Positions 32,601-44,661 of a stretch of DNA of 64,000 nt are shown one piece after another. The DNA is from Syncephalastrum monosporum B8922. Taxonomy: Eukaryota > Mucoromycota > Mucoromycetes > Mucorales > Syncephalastraceae. Positions within the stretch are counted from its first letter, which is position 1, and the number at the start of each line of letters is the position of its first letter. Both the position numbers and the translations under genes were made by a program. The stretch lies in NCBI GenBank assembly GCA_000697355.1, contig JNEN01001217.1, positions 1 through 64,000 of the forward strand, read 5' to 3'. The notes below the pieces were generated by a model. That model had not been told where the DNA came from and did no database searches. It saw only the letters and a program-made list of their open reading frames with translations.

Positions 32601-34308
32601 GGTAGTGCACAAGCGCAAGGTAAGCTGCTCAGGTTCACTTATTCAGCACTTTCAATTTGGAGTTCATCTTGTAGTTAGCAAACCATGAATGCCCTTGCGA
32701 TGGCTGTGACAAGGTTTATAGCATCGCTAATAGCTGGCAAAAGCATATGAAGCACAAGCATGCTCCTTACTACGCCGAAGTAAGAAGAATTTACCGAACT
32801 GACCTAATTAAAAAAATGTGTAGCATGCTAATGAATACCGCAACTTTTATGGCATCAACAATAGATGAAACGAATTTACCGTCATCATATTTACAAGCCT
32901 TATATATGTAACGCATCCGGTTGCGAAGTAGTTTGCCGCACTAAGTCGGCTTTGGCCAGCCATACTATGAAGGTGCACAAGGCTGAAGTAAGTTGCTCAG
33001 ATTCAGGTATGACTCCAACAATCTTTAATTTGTGATTCTACCTTCTTAGTCAGCAACCCACGAATGCCCTTGTGATGGCTGTAACAAGGCTTATAACACT
33101 ACTGATAGCTGGCGGTGGCACATGAGGAACAAGCACGCTGCTTACTATGCCAAAGTAAGTAGGAAAATATACGCAATCACCTTATCATTCAAATATGTAG
33201 CATGCTAATGAATAATGCAACTTTATTCCACCACACGATAGATGAAACTAAAGAAAACCGAACGTCGAAGGGCCGAACATCATACATGTGATGCACCTGG
33301 TTGCGAAGCAGTTTATCGCAGTAAGTCGGCTTTAACCAATCATACTATAGCGGTACACAGACCCGAAGTAAGTTGCTCAGATTCAGGTATAAATCCAGCA
33401 ATCTTAATTTTGAAAATATACTCTGTAGCTAGCAATCCATGCATGCCCTTGTGATGACTGTGACAAGATTTATCGTACTGTTCGGGGTTTGCAATACCAC
33501 ATGGAGCGCAAGCACGCTGCTTACTACGCGCAAGTAAGTAGAAGAATATACCAGCCACCCTGTTATATAAAAATGTAGCATGCTAATAAATAATGCAACT
33601 TCTATGGCATCACACGATAGATGAAACAAAAGGAAATTGACCGCCGAAGGACCGAAAAACAGCTCTATATATGCAATGCATTTGGTTGCAAGGCAGTTTA
33701 TCGCCGAAAATGTGCCCTAACAAGGCACACTGTAGTGGTGCACAAGCGCAAGGTAAGCTGCTCAGATTTAGGTATAGTTCCAGCGATTGTAATTTAAATA
33801 TCAAATCTTGTAGTTAGCAACCCACGCATGCCCTTGTGATGGTTGTGATAGGTTTTATATTACTGCTCACGCCTTACAAGAGCACATGCGACACAAGCAC
33901 TCTGCTTACTATGCCAAAGTAAGTAGGAAAATATACGCAGTCATCTTATTTTTCGAATATGTAGCATGCTAATCACTAATGCAACTTTTATTCCACCACA
34001 CGACAGATGAAACTAGAGGAAATTGAACGCCGAAGGACCGAACATCAACTTCATAAATGTAACGCATCTAATTGCCAGAAAGTTTATCGCAGTAAGTCGG
34101 CTCTGACCAGGCATACTGTAAAGGCGCACAAGCCCGAAGTAAGCTGCTCGAACTCAGGTTCAAATCTAGCACTCTTAATTTGAACTTCATCTTGTAGTTA
34201 GCAATCCATGAATGCCCTTATGACGACTGTAACCAGGCTTATTGCTATGTTAAGGGCTTGCAAAGGCACATCCGCGATAACCACATGCTGCTTACTATGC
34301 CAAAGTAA
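29623..34308 (+). CDS. Degenerate double-LAGLIDADG-like domain fused to C2H2 zinc-finger array
   Basis: The ATG at 29623 starts an acidic, disordered N-terminus. Exons 30150-30343, 30408-31061 and 31129-31369 encode two related halves. Half one has FLGFYAGKGSI, then a L-x3-D-x3-L helix. Half two has LLGYIMANGHLDI, then KISSTDLGVFQWLYHELSLLG and a TLFELKIS strand. Spacing and wording resemble a two-repeat LAGLIDADG protein, but the motif acidic position is K in one half and N in the other, so cleavage looks lost. Short exons 31452-31532 and 31599-31733 lead to 14 single-finger exons (31827 to 34308), all phase 0. The last finger exon carries a 2-base shift relative to its sisters and ends in TAA. 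In exon 1 two frames are open (29783-30090) and I could not fix the join. No homologue is known to me; the function is inferred to be DNA binding. Confidence 0.6.
31827..34308 (+). repeat. Tandemly duplicated zinc-finger exon pairs
   Basis: After two founder-like finger exons (31827-31928, 31996-32088), six A+B exon pairs follow: 32148-32237/32297-32401, 32488-32619/32675-32779, 32865-32987/33050-33154, 33242-33367/33429-33533, 33621-33752/33814-33918, 34007-34138/34198-34308. A exons usually begin MK(L/Q)K and carry a C-x4-C finger; B exons read LA-x-H-x-CPCDGC and end HxAYYA. B exons 1-5 are exactly 105 bp. Introns between units also repeat (GCATGCTAAT branch region), showing that whole genomic units of about 370-390 bp were duplicated. 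Confidence 0.88.
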
Positions 34309-34583
34309 ATAGTGGAGTCTCTGCCATCTTATTATATTTATACGGGGTATGCTAATGCACGACATAAAAGATAAAATGAGTCAAGCAAGATCAAGATGCT
34401 CCCATGGCCAGCCGCCTTCGACGCCGGCAAGTTCTCCGTTCCCTGAGAGCGAGTTCAGCCGTATCTTAAAATAAAGCGCTCATCTCAGTTTCAATCACTG
34501 TTTGGTTCTCTTTTTCTGTGAGTGGTGAATTTATTGCGATGGTTTCCTGTTTTATCTAGTTGGCAGAGAGAACTTTTGTATAT

Positions 34584-36282
34584 TTAGTCAATGATGTGGT
34601 AGACACCCTTCTTGATCTGACCCTCTCCCTTCTCGAAGGGCAGGTCAAAGACGGCATTGCTTCGGAAGCGACGCAAGAACTGGATAGCGACAGCCTCGAG
34701 GGCGACGGGTTCAATATACAAGTCCTTGAAGGTAAGCGCACCGGGCGTGGGCTTGTCATCGAGGGTCATCTAAAAAACAAGGGAATGAGCCTCTTTCTAA
34801 CTTTCTAGTATTCCAGCTTTAACGCTCTTACACGAGTAATAAGGTCGGGGCTGGGCATTTGGTAGTAAGGCAGCTTGTCCAGAAGAGTAGCGCCCAGTTT
34901 GATGAGTGGAAGAGGAATGTCGCGGACGGGCAGGGGCTTCATGACGATCTCACGAGCGAGCTTGTGGATGTCTTCAAAGGTGTACTCCTTGGGACTAGAC
35001 ACTTCATGTCAGCATATCTTTTTCTTATCTTTTGGTGGATGTATACCCGTAGAGCTCGTAGGTCTTGCCAATGGTAGACTCAGCAAGGAACATGACCTCC
35101 ATTGCCTGAGCAACGTCAACGGCCGAGACGGGACGAATCTTGGTCTGGCCGCCGTTGACCCAGTACTGGAAACCATCGCCACCTATGATAGAGGAAGGAT
35201 CAGTATACGCTTTCCAAGTCTACACACAACGTACCGCCAATTCTGTTCAGGAATCGGTCCTCGTGGCCCCACATGATGGAGGGACGGGCAATGGTCGCCT
35301 CGGGGAACACTTCGCGGACGGCTTGCTCACCCAAGAACTGTACACTATCAGTATACAGTGTCACTTTCGACCCTAGCGCAGTCGCTTACCTTTGTGCGGA
35401 GGAACTTGGAGGGGGAGTCCTCAGCGGCGTTCAGAGCCGACATCTGGACAAGACGGGCCACACCAGCCTCAGCGCATGCCTCGGCAATAGCACGCGAGCC
35501 GTCGACGTGAACATCTTCAAAAGTGAAGTTCCTGACAGCTGTATAAGAACATGCCTTTTTTTTTGGTACAGACAAGGGCTTACTTAGTCTCGTGATCACG
35601 ACCCACCAGGTTGTAGACCATGTCGGAATGTCGAACACATTCGAGGATCTGCTCGCGGTTTCTCAGGTCGAATTCCTGCAAGGGATCGTGTCAGTCATAT
35701 TGTCGAGATGGCGATGCGTTGCGTTTTCGTACCAGAGGAATGACTTGACCCAGGTCACCGGCGACCTTCAAGTGTCGTGCCTCATCAGGATCACGGTAGG
35801 CGACAACAACCTGCGTGCCCTGTCTCGCTGTGGAATGAAACGCGATTAAAACCGACTGCTGCTGTTCAATGAAGCGATTTACCAAGCTTCTGGACGACGT
35901 AGCGACCGAGGAAACCCGTGCAACCAAAGACAGTCGCGATGTGTCCGTTCGTGGTCGAGCTGTTGTTATATCATGACACATAAATAAGCCTGTATTGTCA
36001 TAAACATGTGTATATAAAGCTTACCGGCCACCACGACCATATTTGATCATGGGCTTGCCCAGGTTCTTGCGAATGGACAAATCGTGGATGGTGCGCTATC
36101 CACAAACAGAGTTTGAGTATACATGAAGATAACTAATATTCGACGAGATTACCGTCTGCTGGGAGGCGAGGGCCCGGACAAAGTCGCGGTAGCCAGCCTC
36201 TGTAGGAATATGATTGTAGAATGAGCGTAATGTCGATGGTATATTATTAAAGCCTACGTTTAATGGCGCCAGTCGCGAGCAT
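34584..36282 (-). CDS. NDUFA9: Complex I 39/40-kDa subunit (NDUFA9 / NUO-40)
   Basis: Eleven exons (36282-36258, 36199-36153, 36095-36025, 35959-35883, 35827-35733, 35675-35584, 35531-35390, 35337-35235, 35182-35047, 34994-34832, 34769-34584) join in phase to 378 residues. A basic, acid-free N-terminus with LATATFVRALA serves mitochondrial import. The Rossmann fold begins with VFGCTGFLGRYVVQKLA, binding NADPH, as in extended-SDR proteins. Later blocks match NDUFA9: VTGDLGQV-like text, FDLRN, NLVGRDHETK, NFTFEDVHV, RPSIMWG-x-ED-x-FLN. The subunit stabilises the junction of the matrix arm of NADH:ubiquinone oxidoreductase. It has the densest introns in the window. Confidence 0.93.
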
Positions 36283-36581
36283 GGTTAAAGAGAGGGGGGG
36301 TTGGAATAGGTTTTATTTTCTCTTGGAGGCTGTTTTTCTTGCGCGAAAATGGAGCCACGGCCCCACCGCTCAATTCAGTACTACGTCACTTGTGACCGCT
36401 AATGTCTTTTTTGCCCGTCTGTCAAATCACACCACCCAAGATACGATACAATAGATGAGAGAGAGTCGATGTAAGTACTATTACAAGAAAAATAAAACAA
36501 ATGGAACATGCAATGAAAAAAAAAAAGGGAGGAAAAAGAGGGAAAAAGAAAGAGTTGATATGGCTATAGCATGAGATGAAT
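36283..36581. other. NDUFA9 promoter and NOG2 3' side
   Basis: About 300 bp; purine-rich near 36500-36550. No gene was seen. Confidence 0.5.
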
Positions 36582-38560
36582 CTAATGGCGCTTGCGCTTC
36601 GCACCAGCCTGGGCAGAGCCCTTGAGTCGGCTGTTGAGGACCTTCTTGACTGTGGCATCCGGCTTGGATTTGTTTCGGTTTCGGTTCTTGACGTTGGCCG
36701 ACTCATAGTAATGCACGCCTGCGCGCTGCTTGCCGCTGCTGACGCGAGCACGCTTCGATTTGGCAGGCTTGTCGTCGTCTTCTTCCTCGGCGCCCGAGCC
36801 TGCCTCGTCGTCGTCGCTCATCTCAAGCTCACTGTCGATATCTTCCTCCCCTTGCGCTTCTTCCTCATCCTCTTCACCCTCAATGACAGGTGCCTTGGTT
36901 ACTGGGCCTTCTTCGCCCACGACGTCCTCAAACACATCATCCCAGTTGACGTTCTCGTCCTCGTCCGCCTGGGCGGGGTTCTCCGGGATCGCCTCCTTCT
37001 TGAGATCGTCATCGAGGAACTCGGCCGATACGCGGATATCAGCAAACTTCTGCTCGACGTTCACATCCGCATCCTTGCGTTCCATGATCTCCTCAGCATC
37101 ACGTGTCTCGGGAGGCGCGACATAGTACGGTATCCGGCCTCGCAGCCAGTCGTGGAGCACCATCACCGACACGTTGTGCAGATCAGGCTCACCCTTCTTG
37201 AGAAGCTTGCCAGTTTTGCGCGCCAGCTGCTCAAGGAAATCGGTCGGCTCGTTCCAGTCGCGCAAGCCATAGGTGCGCTGCATGTATTCTTTCCGTACGC
37301 GGCTCAGGATGATTGGTATGTTGTCCTCTGGGTTGGGGATATTTTCAGTACGGACCGAGCCCTTGAGAATAATATCGGCCTCGCTGTCATCCGGGTTGGG
37401 CGGCACGACACCGGGGCAATCGATCAGGTAGATGCGCTTCATCAGCGTAATGTACTGCCACACCTTGGTCTCGCCCGGCACAGGCGCAACATTGCACACC
37501 TTCTTGGCCTTCAGGGTGTTGATGATGGACGACTTGCCGGTGTTGGGATAACCAATGAAGCCGACCTGGATCTGCTTCTTGTCGCTGTGCAGACCCGAGA
37601 ATTGACGGAGGAGCTGGATGAGCGAGCCTTTGCCAAAGGAGTTGTTGATGGAAGCGTGGAAGGCGAGGGTCGGGTAGTCTTGGGAGAGATAGGCCACCCA
37701 CTTGGCGGTGGCCCAGGACGGGATCAGATCACACTTGTTGAGGACAAAGATCAGGTGCTTGTGCGGCTTTTCCTTGCGGATGAAGTGTTCGATCTTGCGG
37801 CAGCGCGTGCCGAGTGGATCACGGGCATCCAGGACGTGGATGATGATATCCGAAGAGTCGATGACCTTGTACAACTCGTTCCAGATGCGCTTCGACTGGC
37901 CGGCCTGCAAGTACCACCCACGAGCGGCATCGACAAAGTCGGTCTCCTTGTTCTCGAGCAGACTGCTGTCCTTGTCGGGGTTGTACGTCTCCTGGACATC
38001 GTCAACACGGGCCATCATTTCTTCCATGGTGCCGATACTCAACTTGGGCTTCTTGCGCTGTGCCTTGCCACCAAAGGTATCCTTGAAAGACTCAGTCTCA
38101 AGAATATGCATGCGGCCCTGCTTGGCCGGGTCCTGAAGCAGCGACATGGGCAGCTTGTTCTGCTTCAGCAGCACCTGGTACGGATCGTGCACCTTGGCTC
38201 CAAGCGATTCACGGAAGTCCTCGAGGGCCTTCTGTCCGATCACACGAGTGTTGCCTTTGAACAAAAACAAGATCAGTCCTCCCTTCTCGTTTGTGGATCG
38301 TAACAAGACAACATACCGAACCACTTGCGGTTGGGGGCCACACGGGCCGTCTTGACTTCAGTGTTCTGGTATTCGGCGGCCTTGATAATGTTGCCCTTGG
38401 AATCGCGGATGGCTTTGCCGCCTTTCAGCATGTTGATGTACTTTAACTTTTTGGCATCCCGGTAAAAGTTCTCGCCCTTGACTCGCACGTTGCCAGCACG
38501 ATCATCACCGGCGTCTTTTGCTCGAGCCACACGGGCCTTTTCTTTCTTGAATTGACCCAT
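36582..38560 (-). CDS. NOG2: Nucleolar GTP-binding protein Nog2
   Basis: Two exons (38560-38317, 38254-36582) give 638 residues. The GTPase motifs are circularly permuted, as in the YlqF/YawG family: G4 NKCDLIP comes first (middle of the protein), then G1 GYPNTGKSS and G3 DCPGV. The N-terminal NGP1NT domain ([17 protein letters not shown] and the [14 protein letters not shown] region) is complete. The C-terminus is acidic, then basic ([15 protein letters not shown]), for nucleolar localisation. Nog2 binds pre-60S particles and checks their maturation before export. The long plus-strand frame over this gene is a composition shadow. Confidence 0.96.
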
Positions 38561-39241
38561 CGCACTACACTCAAAAGATCAAAAGCTTGATACAAAAAAA
38601 AATATTTTTTTTTTTTTGCTTTGACTTGGGCGGCATTCAAAAAAGGAAATCAGCCGGTCATACAAATCAAAGCAGCTGCATTGGGACGATTTTATCTTTT
38701 TTTTTTGTTATATTTTTTTCCCTTGCGGTAGCTACAGAAACATGTGTATAGGACAAAGGATCCCAAAAAGAATTCGCGTCAATGAGATCTTGTACCAATG
38801 ACAGACTGAGTGTGCGTACCTCCTCTGAGTGATGTCCTATTAAAGGATAGTATGCCGGCAGGCACAAAATCTTGGCAGGTCCTTACCTTTTGAGACACGG
38901 ATTCCGCCCTTGATAAAGGAGTATTGCCCATTGCCAAGGCAACCATTATGGTCCACATCCGATACTTCAAAAGTGTATCACATCATTTGATGATTGGGTT
39001 CATGATCGATGTGTGTAGGGTGGCGCGGGTGGGGTGGGCTTCTGCTGTCTTTTGTTCGTATAGGTGGATAAAAATAAATTTGGTCAGACTCTGTAAACTG
39101 TATAATGCAGTAAACCCCAAACGTCGGTATGACGTCTCTTGGCAGGTGGCAAGTTGCTGGGATTTCCCATTATTTAAATAGGATAACGACCCGCATTTTC
39201 CTCTCGCTTGCTTTATTGAACCCCTCTTTGCTCTTTGCACA
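38561..39241. other. Intergenic between divergent NOG2 and DUF4112 gene
   Basis: About 680 bp with T-runs (38597-38617, 38697-38720) near the NOG2 start side. No gene was seen. Confidence 0.5.
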
Positions 39242-40017
39242 ATGACAGACCAACTCATCAAGTACGGTGTCCGACAGGTCCTCGGCCCTACGCTCCAGCA
39301 GCACCAGCAGCCGTCTGTGCCTCCGCCAGAACCGAAAAAGAAAGGCCGTTGGTTCTGGAGCCGAAAGCAAGAAGATGATCGCTTCGCCTTGTTGACCGAC
39401 CATGAACGCAGGATCCTCAAAAAGGTCAAATCGCGCGCCCACACGCTCGACAAGGGCTTCAGCTGCTGTGGTTTCGCGGTGGGTTTGGATCCCATCATCG
39501 GTATGCATAATATCCACATCCACATTTGTTGGATCGACTGACTCACCACCTATTAAATGCAGGCTTGATTCCAGTCATTGGTGATTTCCTGGGTCTGCTC
39601 CTGGCTCTTCGACTGGTACAAACCGCAAGCAAAGTCGACTTACCACAGGCACTTCTGAGCCAGATGATGGTTAATATTGTGATTGATTTCCTGGTACGCA
39701 CGGCAACGAAACAGCTTATCCGAAATGTCCCTGACAAAAAGTACCTTGTATTTTATTAGATTGGTCTCGTACCTATTGTAGGTGACCTTATGGATTTCAT
39801 GTACAAATGCAACACGCGCAACGCAGCCTTATTAGAATCCCATCTCTATAAACGTAACCAGAAACGTGCCGCACGCAATCCTCTCGTTCCATCCGACTCG
39901 GCTCCAGCTGTTCTCCCGCACGCTGCTTCACATTCTTCCTCCGCTCCCTCTACCTCACAAAGTCAAGGAAACAAAAACAATACCAAAAACAATTCAAAAG
40001 CTCCGGCAAAAAAGTAA
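39242..40017 (+). CDS. DUF4112 family membrane-associated protein
   Basis: Three exons (39242-39500, 39563-39693, 39760-40017) give 215 residues. The middle has the family pattern: GFAVGLDPIIGLIPVIGDFL, then LLALRLVQTASKVDLP, a second GLVPIVGDLMDFMYKCNTRN block. The pair of hydrophobic hairpins (PIIG...PVIGD and PIVGD) is typical of DUF4112. The tail is Ser/Pro/Lys-rich and disordered. The function of the family is unknown; members are predicted membrane-inserted. The first splice junction falls inside the conserved motif, so single-frame ORF calls miss it. Confidence 0.88.
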
Positions 40018-40940
40018 AAAGAAACGCAACATACCCTTTGTACATCGTATCCACCTGGTACTTTATTTATCCATGTTTCCTTTATCCTTATATAATAAAT
40101 TTTGTTACATACACAAGAAGTAGTATACACGTACTTGACTTTGTTCCCACGTATACACCATGTTTATACATCATGTTACTGCACCTATTTCGTGAACCAT
40201 TCGGTTGATATGTGTACCATTGAACGCGCATACACCTCAAGATGAACAACACAAGCATCGTACACAATGTGTTCTTGTGTATCTACATTTGTGAATGATC
40301 GAACTACTGTTATGGTGGCACCGTGCTCTCGCGCAGCGTAAAGAAGACTTCATTGTTTGTGGACCTACGAGAACTAGCGTCAGCTGATTGCATATAAGAG
40401 ATGCACTAGTTTCCCAAAATGAGGACCAGAGTACGTAATAATAATGATAATAATGAGGCAAGTCAGGCACAATGACGTGAACATGCGCACGCCATTGATA
40501 TGAAGCAAAAAATATGTTTATGTATGCGAGTAGATATTCATACAGAACAATTGCCTCCTGAAAAAACATACTGCGGTTGGTGATAAAGCTGCATACCGGT
40601 ATAGTGAATGAGGAAAACGGGCCTCTAAGTAAAAGAGATGGATCTGCTACTGTATCGACAAGAAAGGACGCCTTCACAAAATGTACACTCGTATCTCGTT
40701 CATGTCAGTGACACTATTGCGAACATGCATTCGATAGAAACAAAAATATGCGCCATGGCATGGATTACAGTATATACAAACAGGCTATTATGGAAAAAAG
40801 AAAACAGTACAAAGTACCTGCTGGTATGAAGGGTTATTTATGCATTATGTATTTATTTATTGATTTGTTTTGCTGGTTGTCAATTATATAGACTACATAA
40901 AGGTACATACATAGGTGAGGGTCAATGATACATCAACGGA
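40018..40940. other. Intergenic between two convergent genes, no gene seen
   Basis: About 920 bp of AT-rich DNA containing 3' ends of the DUF4112 gene and the RhoGAP gene. No family text in any frame. Confidence 0.5.
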
Positions 40941-43900
40941 TTAGGGTGACTTTGGTGGGAATAAAGCGTCGACTTGGTTGATCATGAACTCGAGCACGGC
41001 GTTCTTATAGCTCATGTCAGCGAGCTCACGAGAGGTATCTCGGTCACGCATCAAGGTGGGTGCAAACACCATCGCGAGATTCTTGGTCGTCATCAGGTTT
41101 TCGCTGCTCTGCAGGCGGACCCTATAACCGACAAACAATGAGTCGAAAAGGGTCTTTCTTTTCGGTGCGACCGACATACCTGTTGAGATGCTGCAGGAGC
41201 AGACGAAGGGTATCATAATTGGCACTCGGGAGCTGGCTCAGGACATGTATGAATGCCTGGACCTTGCTCTGGCCGGGCTCAAGCCGGGCCACGTCCAAAA
41301 AGGTATCGTAAAGCGCAAACGTGAGGAGCGGGTCGGGCAGCTGGCGGAAATAGTGCTTGAGGACACTCGTGATGGCGCAAATGTCATTTATATCGTCGCC
41401 GAGCAAGTCCAGCGGCGCCTGTGTCTCGTACGATTGCTGGATGGTCCGCATCTGAGCTGCACCACCCGATTTGCGGTAGATACCTTCCAGGTCCATGCCG
41501 CGAGCCTCGACGGCCGCAATGCATTGTTGCACAATCAACGGCACGGACCGATGCTCGATGGCGGCGCGCTCGGTCAGGTCGGTGCCAAAGAGACCCTCGT
41601 GCGCGGGTTCGCCATAGTGCCCGAGGAGGTCCATGTTGCTCGCCGTTGTATAACAGTTTTGCGAGACCTTGGATAAGCACTTGGCATGCGTAGTATAACC
41701 ACAGCCTAACAAGGACATGAGTGTCTGTCTCACTATATACTCTGTATGACTTACCTTGACAGCGTAGTTCGGATCGGCCCCATATCTTTTCCGTACACGC
41801 GTCGCAGCGCACGGGCCTCAAAAATGACATGGGCTGGAATGCGTGGCCGAGCGCGTTACCGGGCGATCGAGTGGCTGCGAGGGACACGGTAGACCCTGCC
41901 AAGGCGGGTGCGGTGGCGGATGCGGGCGAGGTGCGGAACGCGCCGTTGACGAGGTTGGTGACCGACGAAGGATGGGGCATCATCAGCTTACCCAGCCCCT
42001 TCTTTTTGATTTTGAACACCTTGGGCTCCACTGTGCCCTGGAAACTGTCCCGTGAGGTGACCTTGGCCAGGGTCGTGGTAGACTCGGACGACTGTCGGGT
42101 GGGCAAGACGGCCATGACGGCCGCAGCCTCGCGTTCGCGCTCCGTGACCCGACGCGACAGATCATTGTTCATCGAACTGAGCTCGGCATTTTTGGTGTTG
42201 AGGATGACCATCTCATTCACGATATCATCCCGTGACTTGGCAAGCTCACTCGTTTCGGCGCGCAGGGCGTCCCTATCCTTAAGCAGGGACTGCAACTCGG
42301 TTGTCAGGGCGCCCTCAAATCTACGCCCATGGTCGACCACGTGAGTTCATTTATTAGGCTTCATTAAAATCTTAAATTGGCACATTTTTTAATGTATTGA
42401 CTTACCTTTGCTGAATTTGATCCGAGAGCGTATCACGGTAGATCCTCAGATCCATGCATGTTCGTTCCAGCCGGGCACGCGCGTGGGCCAGCCGTTCGAG
42501 CTCTTGCTTCGCACGTGTCACAAATTGGTCTGGGTCTTGTGCGACCGCCTGCTGTATCAACAAGAGCTGATGCTTCAGTTCCTGCACAATGAGTTCCTGC
42601 TCTTGTCGCAACGCGGTTTCTTTAATAAATTCCTCCTTGGCACGTGTAAACTCATCCAGCGCACGTTGACTTGCATTCTAGTAGGATACCAAAAAAAAAC
42701 GAAACGTAAAATTCCATCGTCAGTAACATTTTTTTTTTTTTTTTTTTTGCAATTTGGCGCTTGTGTGACGCGAATGCTGGTTACCTTAAGCTTCTTGTAA
42801 TTGTCATCTTTTGTTCGGAGTGAAGAGGATAAATCTTGAGTGGCGCCAATGATGGCGCGTGTCGACAAGGCGGATTTCTGAACGGCCTCGGCTGCTTCTT
42901 GGAGGATGGTATCACGCAAATGATCTCTGCTGTTGGAGGTTTCGGTATCCAGCGCGAGGTTGGCCCCCAGGCTTTTGGTGAGGTTGACGAGTTCCACCGA
43001 GTCATTTTCAAAGAAACTAAAGTTAATTTCGGGGAGACACTCGGAGAGAGAATCATCGACAATGGAAGATAAGCGTTTGTGGGCGAAATCCAGATTACGT
43101 CTGCTGTTGCTGTTGCCGTTACCGCTGCTATGACCGTTACTGTTGGCGCGTGTGGTGGACAGCAGACTTTCGGACCTCGACACCACCGGTTGCACAGTAT
43201 GCTCTTTTGGGCTGTTTGTCTTTTCGTTCTGACTCTTTTCCATGTCGTCCAAACTGAAGCTGCGCTGCGTCACGAGCGGGCGCGGCGGCTGTGGCAAATT
43301 GGGATCTTTTTGCGACTCTTGTTCCACATAGTTGCTCACCATCTGCGCGTCGAATAGACGGCTCGAGTAACGGTTAGACATGTAAGGGCGGCTGTATAGC
43401 TTTTCCTGGCGTAGTTGGTTATGTTGCGGTGTAGGTGTAGGTGGCATCTAAGAATAAAGAATATATTAAGGTTATCATTCATATGAGCCGGTTAACACAA
43501 AGCTACTTACGGGAAAAGCAGATGGTATAGAAGGCAAGGTTTTGTCCACCAGGGACGAGAGTTGCTGTTCCTGCTGCCTACGTTTCTCATCACGACGTTT
43601 CTGCCGATGTGCTCGACGTGCTTCATGACACGGTGTGCAATAAATGCCCTGGAGAGAAAAAGTGGAATGTAAGTCGTTATAGTAACAAAGCCAACGCTTG
43701 GGCATCCAAAAAAAAGGGGGGTGTGGAAGGGCACATACTTTACTCGTTTGAGTAAAAATGAGATCCTGTATTCGCTTGTGACAGGCCACGCATTGGAAGC
43801 ATTCTGCGTGGAAGGCATCGTGGCCTGCGTGTTGACAGTGTTGAGTGACTCCTGTCCTATGTGTACTGCTTATAATTGTATGCAAGGGACGTACCCGTCA

Positions 43901-44201
43901 TGATGGCCTCATCTTGTATCAGATCACCGCACACAGCGCAGCTGTAGGTGCAATCTTCGCATACAGGCCGACCGTCGGTGAGCAGTAGTAGATTCGATTC
44001 GCAATTGGCGGGACGCATGCACTTGGCGCATCGAAAACTACGAAGCGCGTCATTGATTTGAATTCTTTTTCATAGAATGATTGCGGTGGTTCTTTACCAG
44101 TCCAGGTGGAATATGGAATCACCAAAGGCAATAACGGAGCCTTCATCGATGTTGATGTTGCAGCCAGCACAAGGAGGACCTTGGGTGTCTTCGAGCGTCA
44201 T
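40941..44201 (-). CDS. LIM-C1-RhoGAP protein
   Basis: Nine exons (44201-44098, 44037-43895, 43824-43739, 43648-43511, 43447-42785, 42677-42406, 42320-41755, 41705-41180, 41121-40941) join in phase to 892 residues. Two LIM domains lie at residues 11-130 (CAGC ... HLDCFRCAKC; CAVC ... HAECFQCVAC ... CTPC). A Ser-rich linker and a coiled coil (about 330-480) follow. A C1 zinc domain (PVRCDACTEKIW ... GCGYTTHAKC) precedes the RhoGAP domain with the arginine finger in LEGIYRKSG and the KHYFRQLPDPLL block. It stimulates GTP hydrolysis on Rho/Cdc42 at growth sites, by analogy with fungal Rga/Lrg proteins. It is divergent from the small gene at 44662. Confidence 0.93.
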
Positions 44202-44661
44202 GGACGAGATAAGAGAAAAACGAAGGACGGAGAAGGGAAAGAGAAGCTTGAAGAGAGTGGAAAAGAGAGAGATGAAAAGAAAAGAAAAATATAATAATTT
44301 AGGACAAAAAAATGAATGGGAAGATGCAAGGGACGAATCAATGGGACAAAGTTTGGTGCAACTTGCCACGAATGCAAGAAACATTGGTATTGCACTTTGT
44401 GAAACACAACACCATGGAGGGGAAGAATTGTTCCTGCGTCTGGACCCCAGCCCGTCCATCCATCGCCCAAACCCGTGAGCAGTGGCACTTTCCGTTGCTC
44501 AGCCAATCGCATCTCTCATATTATTTAGTAGCCTGTCCTGCTGGGTGCGCAACAGTCACGTTTTTTGCTTTGGCTTCTCTTGCACTTTGCATTTTTCGAA
44601 CACTTTCCGTTCCCGCTCTTTCTGTACTTTTTATCTTTATTTCTGTGCTGTTGTTGTGGCG
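44202..44661. promoter_or_regulatory. Divergent promoter region, RhoGAP and coiled-coil gene
   Basis: About 460 bp between two start codons. A purine-rich tract (44205-44290) is the RhoGAP leader read on the other strand. No factor site was identified. Confidence 0.4.

Noticed and set aside
31827..34308. Reading the repeated finger units as separate small genes
   Set aside because: All units lie between proper phase-0 splice sites with no separate promoters or stops; one multi-exon gene explains them better.
36576..38303. 575-codon plus-strand frame opposite NOG2
   Set aside because: It is antisense to a certain GTPase gene and arises from the codon bias of that gene. Its text is hydrophobic/Arg-rich noise with no domain.
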